Positions 35,331 through 43,565 of a DNA stretch of 64,000 bases are shown here, one piece after another; position 1 is the first letter of the stretch, and every line of letters begins with the position of its first letter. The DNA lies in assembly GCF_026735165.1 (NCBI RefSeq), contig NZ_JAPQES010000003.1, positions 1-64,000 of the forward strand. Direction: 5' to 3'. The notes beneath the pieces are model-generated. The model was not told the origin of the DNA. It searched no databases and worked only from the letters and a program-made list of their open reading frames with translations. Both the position numbers and the translations under genes were made by a program. Origin of the DNA: Clostridium ganghwense (GTDB lineage Bacteria > Bacillota > Clostridia > Clostridiales > Clostridiaceae).

Positions 35331-36044
35331 TTAACATTCAGTCTTTTCTTTTAACGTTTCATAAAAATCCAACATAAAACCTGCTGTTGTAATTTGAGCT
35401 TCCTGTATAATGCTAGAAGCAATTTTCATATACCTTTCGTCTATATCTTTTGTATTTATATATTTTAAATAGGTATTATTAGCCGTTAAAGCATTGTTCT
35501 TTATATATTCATCGACACTTTCACAAGTTTTAATTCCATTTTTAACCTCAAAATGATGTCCCATTGCAATTTTTTTTATTATCCATAGTTCAAATTTTCT
35601 GTGATGCTTTAAAAGTTTATTATTTACATGTTGAGGCACAGTTGTATCTTGTATTAAATGACATGCTGCTCCCAAGTAAAACATTGATTTTTTTATATCT
35701 CCAAGTTCAAGATAAGTATTAGCTTTATTGTAATATTTTTTACATTCATCTAATGCATTAGTACATCCATATAAACCTTTTTCCTTACTAAAATGATAAA
35801 AATGCCCTGAACTTTTAAAATCCTGATCTGCCCAAGTAACTCCCTCATTTAATTCTTTTATATATTTTTGATAATGATTATATTGCTGCAAATGCCCTTC
35901 ATTTTTTAATATGTCAATAGCTTTATTAGTTATATACTTATGAGCCATACAATGAGTATTTATAATAAGTTTTTTTATAGGATTTACAACAAACAGAACA
36001 CTTTTTAGTGCTTTCCCATAAGTTGCTTCTATCTTTTTTTTCAT
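35331..36044 (-). CDS. Zinc-dependent phospholipase C-like protein, no signal peptide
   Basis: A 237-residue homologue of the catalytic domain of clostridial alpha-toxin / Bacillus PLC. The metal ligands can be followed: His35 (CMAHKYIT), Asp73 or Asp75 (TWADQDF), His81 (SGHFYHF), His129-Asp133-His139 (CHLIQDTTVPQHVNN) and His148-Glu152 (HRKFE), with the same spacing as in the toxins. However, there is no cleavable signal peptide to create the N-terminal Trp ligand of secreted PLC, and no C-terminal PLAT/C2 domain. A cytoplasmic or membrane-edge enzyme of unknown substrate is likely. It follows the beta-propeller gene by 20 bases. Confidence 0.8.
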   Translation of the reverse strand: MKKKIEATYGKALKSVLFVVNPIKKLIINTHCMAHKYITNKAIDILKNEGHLQQYNHYQKYIKELNEGVTWADQDFKSSGHFYHFSKEKGLYGCTNALDECKKYYNKANTYLELGDIKKSMFYLGAACHLIQDTTVPQHVNNKLLKHHRKFELWIIKKIAMGHHFEVKNGIKTCESVDEYIKNNALTANNTYLKYINTKDIDERYMKIASSIIQEAQITTAGFMLDFYETLKEKTEC

Positions 36045-36064
36045 GCTTTTTTCCCCATTTCACT

Positions 36065-37387
36065 CTAGTTATTTTCACCTTTATGCCAGCTGTCTACTAA
36101 CATCTTTAACATGCTAATTATTACTATTAGAATAGATATCAATAAAAAGTAGATAATTGGTTTTTTATTTATAGACACTTCATTTTTTTCTTTTAAACCT
36201 AAACTATATAAATTACCTTGATTACAATCTAATATTATAATTTGATTTTTTATATATTTAATACTAGAAATTTTACTTTCATTATTAAATTTCAACTTTT
36301 CATTCATTACTCCTTTTTCATTAAGATACCATAATTTTTTATCTTTTTCATCATAAAAATATATGCTATCAGCTTCCCCTAAGCCCCCTTCTTTATCTAT
36401 AGCAATACTCTTTAATGTTGCCAAACTATTATGCACATATAGTGGTGCTGCTGGATTAGTTGTAGTGTGATTGTCTAGTATAAATGAAACAGTTTTATTA
36501 TTAGCACCTTTAAATTTAGGTGAATTTATCGGATCTCCGCCACTATAATCTGGCCATCCATACCAACTTTTAGGTTTTATAACATAAATATAATCTGTAT
36601 CTCCTTTAACTGGTCTAAGTCCTCTATCTTCCATTCCCCCAACAGAAGCTATCATCCTTTCTCTACTGTCAAAGTCTAAACCTTTTATATTCCTTATTCC
36701 CCAAGCATAAGTAGTTGAATCACCAGTTTCTAAATTATACATCATTATAGAAGCATTTCCCGGAAAATGTCCCGATATAATCTGACCTTCAATATTTTTT
36801 GTACCATAATTCACAAATGCCCCGTTTTTTCCATTGGCAAAATTTATACCTCTTAATACAATCTTATGAGGTGAAACATCATGGTTATATGGGTTATTCT
36901 TTAACCATTCATTATCTTCTCCAACCACTCCTGAATTTGTAGCTGCTCCTATGGTTATATATAGATAGTCCCCATTCACTTTTAGAATACTGTCTTTATA
37001 ATCTCCAAAGTTAGGTAAATTACTAATTATTTCTTTACATTCTTTACTATGTAAATCAAAATAATAAACACAGCAATTGCTAGAAAAATACAACTTTTCT
37101 TTATAATACTCTATACTGCTTATATTCATATTTTTATCTGCAAATATATTGAAACTTTTTCCATCCTTATCTATATATTGTATTTTTGTTTTATAACATA
37201 TATAATAATCCCCTTTACTATCTATTGTAAAGTCAATAGCATCCTTTAATCCTTTATATTTTAAGTTCCATTCCATATTATTATCTTTTAAAACAATATT
37301 ATAATCTTTTAAATAGTGTTTTTTTAGAAATACTATTGCAAAACTAAAAATAACAATTATTAATAATGCCTTTAAAAACTTTTTCAT
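36065..37387 (-). CDS. Membrane-anchored beta-propeller, glucose/sorbosone dehydrogenase-like
   Basis: A 440-residue protein with a membrane helix at 5-22 and another near 412-430, and between them an extracellular six-bladed propeller. YAWGIRNIKGLDFDSRERMI and KPKSWYGWPDYSGGDPI match the sorbosone/soluble glucose dehydrogenase family (GSDH), which in aerobes uses PQQ. PQQ use is doubtful in an anaerobe, so enzymatic activity is uncertain and it could be a binding protein. ATG 37387 follows GGAGGTAAT. Upstream is a hairpin only 20 bases away with no room for a promoter, so it is likely expressed with the rubrerythrin-like gene. Confidence 0.8.
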   Translation of the reverse strand: MKKFLKALLIIVIFSFAIVFLKKHYLKDYNIVLKDNNMEWNLKYKGLKDAIDFTIDSKGDYYICYKTKIQYIDKDGKSFNIFADKNMNISSIEYYKEKLYFSSNCCVYYFDLHSKECKEIISNLPNFGDYKDSILKVNGDYLYITIGAATNSGVVGEDNEWLKNNPYNHDVSPHKIVLRGINFANGKNGAFVNYGTKNIEGQIISGHFPGNASIMMYNLETGDSTTYAWGIRNIKGLDFDSRERMIASVGGMEDRGLRPVKGDTDYIYVIKPKSWYGWPDYSGGDPINSPKFKGANNKTVSFILDNHTTTNPAAPLYVHNSLATLKSIAIDKEGGLGEADSIYFYDEKDKKLWYLNEKGVMNEKLKFNNESKISSIKYIKNQIIILDCNQGNLYSLGLKEKNEVSINKKPIIYFLLISILIVIISMLKMLVDSWHKGENN

Positions 37388-37390
37388 ATT

Positions 37391-37439
37391 ACCTCCAAAA
37401 AAATTTCTCTTGTCTAAAATATATTTTTTTAAACAAGAG
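37391..37439 (-). terminator. Hairpin with T-run abutting the propeller gene's ribosome site
   Basis: CTCTTGT / ACAAGAG stem (37439-37433 and 37413-37407), then on the minus strand AAATTTTTTT directly joined to GGAGG. It may partly end the upstream transcript (attenuation) since the next gene has no promoter of its own in the gap. Confidence 0.6.
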
Positions 37440-37459
37440 GATATGTATAAATATTTTTG

Positions 37460-38023
37460 TTATTTAGTTTCAATTAAAATTATATGTTCTTTCTCCACTT
37501 CTGACAAAGCATTTAAGGTCTTTCTTACAATTTCACTGTATACTACCTTGGAATACTTATTATAAAAAGCCACTGCATGCTCTTCTCGTTTTTTTGCAAT
37601 TTCTAAAAACTCCTCATCCTTTTTATACTTCGTATAATCAGGTTTGTGAAGCTCTGAAAGTTCTTTAAACCCTCCTAGTCTTTTGTGTACATTTGCATGC
37701 ATATATTCAATTCTACTTAAATCTAAAAACTCTTTTTTTAGATTTTCATTCTTCACAAGCTTTGAAGCTTCAACATAAAAATCTCCATTAAATACTTCAA
37801 GCTTCATAGCATGATCTAATATTTTTATTGTATTAGAATCTAATGTATTTACATCTACACTATATACTTTTCCATCTTCTTGAAGATAAATTTCATTAAC
37901 CCCACAAAACGGACAATATCTAATATAACTTTTTTTATTTCCGTCTATAAATGCATAGCTATTTAAATTAAAATTTTTTTCGTTTACATTCATTCCACAA
38001 ATCACACACTTTAACATACTCAT
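37460..38023 (-). CDS. Rubrerythrin-like ferritin-fold protein with N-terminal zinc ribbon/rubredoxin-like site
   Basis: A 187-residue protein. The N-terminus has two CxxC pairs (LKCVICGMN at 4-12 and RYCPFCGVN near 36-44) that would bind zinc or iron. The C-terminal part is a four-helix ferritin-like bundle with FYVEASKLVK, SRIEYMHANVHKR (ExxH), KKREEHAVAFYNKY and EVEKEHI, giving candidate di-iron ligands. The order, metal ribbon first, is the reverse of classic rubrerythrin. A role in peroxide or oxygen defence is the family expectation. ATG 38023 follows GGGGTG. Confidence 0.8.
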   Translation of the reverse strand: MSMLKCVICGMNVNEKNFNLNSYAFIDGNKKSYIRYCPFCGVNEIYLQEDGKVYSVDVNTLDSNTIKILDHAMKLEVFNGDFYVEASKLVKNENLKKEFLDLSRIEYMHANVHKRLGGFKELSELHKPDYTKYKKDEEFLEIAKKREEHAVAFYNKYSKVVYSEIVRKTLNALSEVEKEHIILIETK

Positions 38024-38233
38024 ATTTTCACCCCTTCATATTATATACATTTATTCTTATTTTAAATGATAAATAATTTATTCCCAAATATATTTTTGAT
38101 AATTTATTATTAATTTTCTCTTTTTATTATCTATTTTATTATTATTCTGTTGATTTTCTTAACAATTTACATTAAAATATAATTAGTTTTTTAAAATTTT
38201 ATTATTTGATTTTTGTTAGGAGGGAAATATTAG

Positions 38234-39493
38234 ATGCCTAAAAAAGAAAAAGGACTTTTATCAAACTTAGGTTTTTGGATTATTATTTCGATGATATTAG
38301 GTATTATTGTTGGTCTTAAAATGGGAAAAGAAGCAGCTATGTTTGCTCCACTTGGAGACATCTTTATGCAGCTTATTAAAATGGTAGTTATTCCATTAGT
38401 TGCCGCTTCTATTGTATCAGGAGCAGCTTCTATAGGAGACTCTAAGTCAGCAGGTAAAATGGGAATATCAACATTTGCTTACTATTTAGCAACTACAGCA
38501 ATAGCTGTATCTTTAGGTTTAATCTTTGGTGAATTAGTGAAACCAGGTGCTGGAATACCTAAAGAAACTGTTCAATCAATGTTTTCACTTGAATATGCTG
38601 ATAAGGGTACTATTCCTGGTTTTTGGGAAACTATAAAGGGAATTATTCCTGTAAATCCATTTGCTACCTTAGCTGATGGAAATAATATTCTTGCAATATT
38701 ATTCTTTAGTTTATTCTTCGGATTTGGTGTTTCATCCTTGAAAGGTGAAAATAAAAAGATAGTGCTTGGTTTCTTCAATGGAGTAACTGATGCTCTTGTA
38801 TTTGTAATAACAAAGGTTATGTATGTAGCTCCACTAGGAGTATTTGCATTGATGGCTGATGCTACAGGTAACTTTGGATGGAAGATAATTGGAATGCTTC
38901 TTGGTAAACTTTTAGTTGCAAATATTATAGTTTTACTTATTCATGCTTATGGAGTTTATGGAACAGCAGTTAAATTATTCTCAAATGTATCTCCATTAAA
39001 ATTCTTTAAAAAAATATACAAAGCTCAATTATTTGCACTATCTACAGCATCTTCAATGGCTACTCTTCCACTTAATAAAGAAATATGTGAAGAAGAACTT
39101 GGAGTATCAAACGAAACTACATCCTTTGTACTTCCATTAGGTGCAACTATCAACATGGATGGTAATGCTATTTACTATGCATTAGCAACTTGCTTCTTTG
39201 CTCAATTATTTGGTATAGATTTAGGTATGCCTCAATATATAGCAATTATATTCACTGCTACTATAGGTTCTATAGGTCAAGCTGGTGTACCAGGACCTTC
39301 ATTATTAGTTGTTGCAGTTCTAATTGCTGCTGGTATACCTACTGAAGGATTACCAATATTATTTGGTGTAGATAGAATTTTTGATATGATGAGAACTTCT
39401 GTAAATATAGTAGGGGATGCCTCTTGTGCAGTTATAATAGACGGTATTAGGAAAAAAGATGATATAAAAATTGAAAATAGCGCAAATGCTTAA
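38234..39493 (+). CDS. Dicarboxylate/amino acid:cation symporter (DAACS)
   Basis: A 419-residue membrane transporter of the glutamate/aspartate symporter family (GltP/GltT/DctA type). Landmarks are STASSMATLPLNKE (serine-rich hairpin), LGATINMDGNAIYYALATCF, GVPGPSLLVVAVLIAAGIP, and the C-terminal FDMMRTSVNIVGDASCAVII that binds substrate and cations. The NMDG motif is followed by Asn, where Thr is usual. ATG 38234 follows AGGAGGG. A monocistronic unit with a long perfect terminator. The substrate is probably an acidic amino acid or C4-dicarboxylate. Confidence 0.93.
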   Translation: MPKKEKGLLSNLGFWIIISMILGIIVGLKMGKEAAMFAPLGDIFMQLIKMVVIPLVAASIVSGAASIGDSKSAGKMGISTFAYYLATTAIAVSLGLIFGELVKPGAGIPKETVQSMFSLEYADKGTIPGFWETIKGIIPVNPFATLADGNNILAILFFSLFFGFGVSSLKGENKKIVLGFFNGVTDALVFVITKVMYVAPLGVFALMADATGNFGWKIIGMLLGKLLVANIIVLLIHAYGVYGTAVKLFSNVSPLKFFKKIYKAQLFALSTASSMATLPLNKEICEEELGVSNETTSFVLPLGATINMDGNAIYYALATCFFAQLFGIDLGMPQYIAIIFTATIGSIGQAGVPGPSLLVVAVLIAAGIPTEGLPILFGVDRIFDMMRTSVNIVGDASCAVIIDGIRKKDDIKIENSANA

Positions 39494-39500
39494 ACACTAT

Positions 39501-39546
39501 AATAGAGGAAGACATAAGTTACCAGTAACTTATGTCTTCCTCTATT
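39501..39546 (+). terminator. Strong terminator of the symporter gene
   Basis: About 21-bp near-perfect stem from AATAGAGGAAGACATAAGTT to AACTTATGTCTTCCTCTATT, with a tiny loop and TATTT tail. Confidence 0.9.
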
Positions 39547-39660
39547 ATTTGCTGCAAACTAACTACATTTTGGTTTTTCCTCCTCCAATCCACTAATTAG
39601 AAACTCTTCATTTTCATCGATAAAGTACTTAAGGCTTAATTTACAAAGGAGGAATATTTC

Positions 39661-40821
39661 ATGAAATCAAGAAAACTTGCAGCAATTCTTACAGGATTAT
39701 TTTTATTAGGAGCTGCTTCGACTGCTAAAGCTGCTACAGTAGATCACACTGTAAAAAGCGGAGATTCTTTATGGAAAATCGCTCAAGAATACAAGACTAC
39801 ATCTTCTGAAATAATGTCATTAAATACTCTTAGCGAAAATAGCTATATTTATGTTGGACAAGTTTTAAAAGTAGAAACTCCTTATTTAATGCATACAGTA
39901 GTTTCTGGTGATACTCTATGGGGACTAGGAACTAAATATGAAACAACAGTTGATAAAATTAAGCAAATCAACAACTTAACTAGTGATGCTCTTTATATTG
40001 GACAAGTTTTAAAAATTGAAACTGATTATTCAGAACATACAGTAGTTTCTGGAGATACTTTATGGGGGCTAGCAACTAAATATGGAACAACTGTTGATCA
40101 AATTAAACAATTTAACAACTTAACTAGTGATGCTCTTTATATTGGACAAATCCTGATTGTTCCAGGTACTTCTTCTGATAATAATATAATTTCACAACCA
40201 TCCGTTAAAACTGTGAATTATACTGTAATGTCAGGAGATAATTTATGGACAATCGCTGAAAAACATAACACTTCCATGGATGCCATAATAAAAAGCAATA
40301 TGCTTGCCTCTAATAAGTTAATGCCTGGTCAAATTTTAACTGTACCTGTAAATTCCACTGAAATAGTTTCTCCTGTAGGTATTACAATGATAAGAAAGAG
40401 ACCAACTGATACTTATGGTGACTTATATGACTGGCAAAATGCAAGAAGAGTCTTTACAGTTGGACAACCCGCTGTTCTTAGAGATTTACAAACAGGGATA
40501 ACATTTAATGTTAAATATTATGGCGGCTCCAACCATGCAGATATAGTTACACTTACAAAAGATGATACAGCTAAACTACAAAAAGTATTTTCTACTTGGT
40601 CATGGTATAACAAAAAACCAATGGTTTTATGCTTTACTCAAGGTGGTAAATACCATCAACTTGCTGTAAGTGTAACTGGAATGCCACATGGTACTACTGA
40701 TATCTACGATAATGGCTTAACTGGACATTTAGATATGTATTTCTATAACAGTAAAGGCCATGCAAATCCTGTAATAAATACGTCTCATCAAGCTAATGTA
40801 CTAAAAGCAAATGGACAATAG
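39661..40821 (+). CDS. Secreted protein with four LysM repeats and a conserved C-terminal domain
   Basis: A 386-residue secreted protein. The signal peptide ends near AKA at 20-24. Four LysM peptidoglycan-binding repeats follow (each with a SGDxLWxxA/G signature such as SGDSLWKIAQEY and SGDTLWGLGTKY), at about 27-72, 78-123, 125-168 and 182-227. The C-terminal domain (about 240-386) carries His-rich blocks SNHADIVTLTKDDT, VTGMPHGTTDIYDNG, GHLDMYFY and NTSHQANV, also seen in other Firmicute envelope proteins; the histidines may bind metal. Repeats two and three are nearly identical in DNA, a recent duplication. ATG 39661 follows AGGAGG. Confidence 0.9.
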   Translation: MKSRKLAAILTGLFLLGAASTAKAATVDHTVKSGDSLWKIAQEYKTTSSEIMSLNTLSENSYIYVGQVLKVETPYLMHTVVSGDTLWGLGTKYETTVDKIKQINNLTSDALYIGQVLKIETDYSEHTVVSGDTLWGLATKYGTTVDQIKQFNNLTSDALYIGQILIVPGTSSDNNIISQPSVKTVNYTVMSGDNLWTIAEKHNTSMDAIIKSNMLASNKLMPGQILTVPVNSTEIVSPVGITMIRKRPTDTYGDLYDWQNARRVFTVGQPAVLRDLQTGITFNVKYYGGSNHADIVTLTKDDTAKLQKVFSTWSWYNKKPMVLCFTQGGKYHQLAVSVTGMPHGTTDIYDNGLTGHLDMYFYNSKGHANPVINTSHQANVLKANGQ

Positions 40822-40825
40822 AAGA

Positions 40826-40856
40826 AGAAAAGTGCTTTGCACTTTTCTTTTTATTA
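40826..40856. terminator. Bidirectional terminator between the LysM gene and uvsE
   Basis: GAAAAGTGC-TTT-GCACTTTTC stem followed by TTTTTATT on the plus strand. The minus-strand gene ends inside its flank. Confidence 0.85.
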
Positions 40857-41813
40857 TACTTCAAATGTAGTTTCATCTATCCATTTCCAATCTTCTCTAA
40901 TATTTTTAATATCATTTACTAATTTATAAAGAGCCAGATCTTTCTTCTTTGCTTCAATCATTACATCTAAATCTTTATTAAATATCTTACACTTTTCAAT
41001 AAACTGTATAAAATCATACACATTAATATAATCTGCATGTTTTCTATCTTTTTCTCCCTCCTTAGGACTTGAGAAATGAACTTTAGGTGGAAGTATATCT
41101 TCATTCCATGTATCAAAAATATCACCCAATATAGATTGTAGAGATTCACCATCATTATTACATACATAGTGATGGACATCTAAAACCATAGGTATATTAA
41201 CTTCTTTGCAAATTCTTAATACATCTTCTGCTGTAAAAGTTTTATCATCATTTTCTAGAATTATTTTTTCTGTTATTTCTTTTGGATAGTTATTAAAATT
41301 ATTTATGAATCTATTAATAGCTTCCTCTTTTCCGCCCTGACCACTTCCTATATGTATTATCATTTTACCTAGTTTATAATTCATGTCTTCAAATAAATGT
41401 ACGTGAATCCATAAATTTCGCTTTGTATTTTCCACAACATTTTCTTTCATGCTATTAATAACATTGAACTCATTAGGATGAGTATCTATTCTCATTTTGT
41501 GTTCTTTAATTATATTTCCTATTCTTTCAAAATCTTTTTTGAATATATTTCTGTAGTGCCAATCATTAACCTCTGGATGTGTAGCTAATGGAATTAATGC
41601 AGACGTTACTCTATAAAAATGTATATCATTTTCAATATTATATTGTAATATTTTATACAGATCATCTAAATTTGATAATGTCACCTTTTTTAACTTATTC
41701 AGCTTCTCTTCTTTTGAATTTAGTTTTGAATATGTCTTAAAAGTTACATTACTTGAAGACGTTACTTTAGGAAGCTTTAATGCAATTGCAACATAACCAA
41801 GTCTAACTCTCAT
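40854..41813 (-). CDS. uvsE: UV DNA damage endonuclease
   Basis: A 319-residue TIM-barrel nuclease (UVDE) that nicks 5' of UV photoproducts and starts excision repair without UvrABC. Seen: RVRLGYVAIAL at the N-terminus, FYRVTSALIPLATHPE, RIDTHPNEFNVI, HIGSGQGGKEEAINRF, LENDDKTFTAEDVL, PMVLDVHHYVCN and MIEAKKKDLALYKL, which include the metal-binding His, Glu and Asp residues. Often found in spore formers. ATG 41813 follows AAGGGATT. Confidence 0.93.
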   Translation of the reverse strand: MRVRLGYVAIALKLPKVTSSSNVTFKTYSKLNSKEEKLNKLKKVTLSNLDDLYKILQYNIENDIHFYRVTSALIPLATHPEVNDWHYRNIFKKDFERIGNIIKEHKMRIDTHPNEFNVINSMKENVVENTKRNLWIHVHLFEDMNYKLGKMIIHIGSGQGGKEEAINRFINNFNNYPKEITEKIILENDDKTFTAEDVLRICKEVNIPMVLDVHHYVCNNDGESLQSILGDIFDTWNEDILPPKVHFSSPKEGEKDRKHADYINVYDFIQFIEKCKIFNKDLDVMIEAKKKDLALYKLVNDIKNIREDWKWIDETTFEV

Positions 41814-42021
41814 ATATAATCCCTTCTTTTTATTAATTCTTAGCTAATTCTTTAATATATTATCTGCAACATAGGATTTTAATATAACCCTACTCAAGAT
41901 TTATATACTTAATTATTAACTACATCTACATCCTCAAAAAATCTATTAGTTAAAAATATAGAATATAATATCTTAACCTCACATAATTATTAATGTTATT
42001 AATTCTGTGAGGTTACTATTT

Positions 42022-43548
42022 ATGAAAAAAGATAAATTCCTGAGAAACTCTATATTATTAACAATTTCAAATTCAACAACTGGTGTATTAAAATTTGTAT
42101 TTTCTATAATTTTATCTAGAGAATTAGGTGCTGAAGGTATGGGGCTATATGCTTTAATTATGCCAATATACGATTTATTTTCTTGTCTTGTATGTGGAGG
42201 TATGATGACTGCTTTATCTAAAGAATCCTCTTCATATGAAAGCAAAAAAGATTATACTAGCATACATAAATCCATCCATGTTACATTAATCTTTGACTTT
42301 ATTTGGTCTTTTCTTATTGTAATATTTGTTTTTATTAATTCTAAATACATAAGTATCAGCATTATAAAAGATAGTAGAAGCTTGCAAAGCCTTATTTTTA
42401 TATGTCCAGCTTTAATTTGTGTGGCTTTATCCTCAATAATAAAAGGATACTTTTATGGAACATCTAAAGTAAGTATACCAGCTATAATTGATATTGTTGA
42501 AAAAGCTGTAAGGATAGTTGTGACTATTTTTGCAATAAAACTTATTGCTTTTAAAAATATTGAAAATACTGTATCAGTTGTATATGGTGCTCTAGCAGCC
42601 GGAGAATTTATAAGTTTTATGTTTTTATATACTTTCTATAGATTGAATAAGCATAAAGACTTTTCTTTGGCAAATACTCGCTCTGCTTCAGAAGGCACAG
42701 CTCAATTGCTATTCAATGTTTTAATTATGGCAGTACCTTTATGTGTTAATGGTTTTTTATCAACAGCACTCTCCACTGTTTCCACCTTAATATTGCCTCG
42801 CCGACTTTTACTAGCAGGTTTTACACATAGTACCGCACTAGCAATGATAGGAAAGTTTTCTGGAATGGCTTTAAGCATAATATTTTTTCCTCTTGTCGTC
42901 GTTATGTCTATGTCTATAGTATTAATTCCTGATATTGCAGAAAGTATTGAAAAAAAGGACTTTATTAATCTGGAAGAAAGAATAAATCAAGTTTTAAGAA
43001 TATCCTTTTTACTTGGAATGTCAACTTTAATTATTTGTTTTAGCATGCCAAATGCTCTTGGCAAACTATTTTTTGCAAGAAATGATTTGACAATTTATAT
43101 AAAGTTTGCTGCACTTTCAGCTCCATTTTCCTATATATCAGCCACAACCTTCAGTATATTAAATGGACTTGGAAAACAGGGTATTCTCCTTAGAAATTCT
43201 ATAATTGTATCTGTAGAAGAAGTTATACTATTATTTGTACTAACCTCTATACCTAGTATAAATATTTTAGGCTATGGTCTTAGCCTAACTATAACTTCTT
43301 TAACTAGCTTAATTATGAATCTATATGAAATAAAAAAGAAATGCTATATAAATCTTTCTTTAGAAAATTTCTTTTTAGATATGATGATAAGTCTTTTAGT
43401 TTATTTTGTATTAAACATTTTTAATATTGTAATTCCAAACACATATTTTAAATTTAAAACAATTTCACTCATCTTTTTTGGTTTTTTATTCTTCTTTTAT
43501 TGCTCCTCATTCATTAATAAGAAAATAAAAAGAGAAAGTTTAGGATAA
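42022..43548 (+). CDS. MOP-superfamily flippase, SpoVB-like
   Basis: A 508-residue membrane protein with about 14 helices (MATE/polysaccharide export fold). The start region SILLTISNSTTGVLKFVFSI followed by ILSRELGAEGMGLYAL is close to stage V sporulation protein B, a spore-cortex precursor flippase candidate. ATG 42022 (MKKDKFLRN) follows GTGAGG with nine-base spacing. It faces a second flippase gene, and the two share a terminator. The exact lipid substrate is unproven. Confidence 0.8.
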   Translation: MKKDKFLRNSILLTISNSTTGVLKFVFSIILSRELGAEGMGLYALIMPIYDLFSCLVCGGMMTALSKESSSYESKKDYTSIHKSIHVTLIFDFIWSFLIVIFVFINSKYISISIIKDSRSLQSLIFICPALICVALSSIIKGYFYGTSKVSIPAIIDIVEKAVRIVVTIFAIKLIAFKNIENTVSVVYGALAAGEFISFMFLYTFYRLNKHKDFSLANTRSASEGTAQLLFNVLIMAVPLCVNGFLSTALSTVSTLILPRRLLLAGFTHSTALAMIGKFSGMALSIIFFPLVVVMSMSIVLIPDIAESIEKKDFINLEERINQVLRISFLLGMSTLIICFSMPNALGKLFFARNDLTIYIKFAALSAPFSYISATTFSILNGLGKQGILLRNSIIVSVEEVILLFVLTSIPSINILGYGLSLTITSLTSLIMNLYEIKKKCYINLSLENFFLDMMISLLVYFVLNIFNIVIPNTYFKFKTISLIFFGFLFFFYCSSFINKKIKRESLG

Positions 43549-43565
43549 ACCTACACTTTCTCTAT
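43531..43565. terminator. Shared terminator of two convergent flippase genes
   Basis: AGAGAAAGT / ACTTTCTCT stem with an internal partial pairing; T-rich tails lie on both strands. It overlaps the last codons of both genes. Confidence 0.75.

Noticed and set aside
35331-36044. Secreted alpha-toxin-type virulence factor
   Set aside because: The catalytic spacing fits, but there is no signal peptide, no N-terminal Trp and no C2 domain, so a secreted toxin is not supported.
41979-42245. Minus-strand 88-codon frame opposite the SpoVB-like gene
   Set aside because: It has no ribosome site and lies antisense to a clear membrane protein gene.
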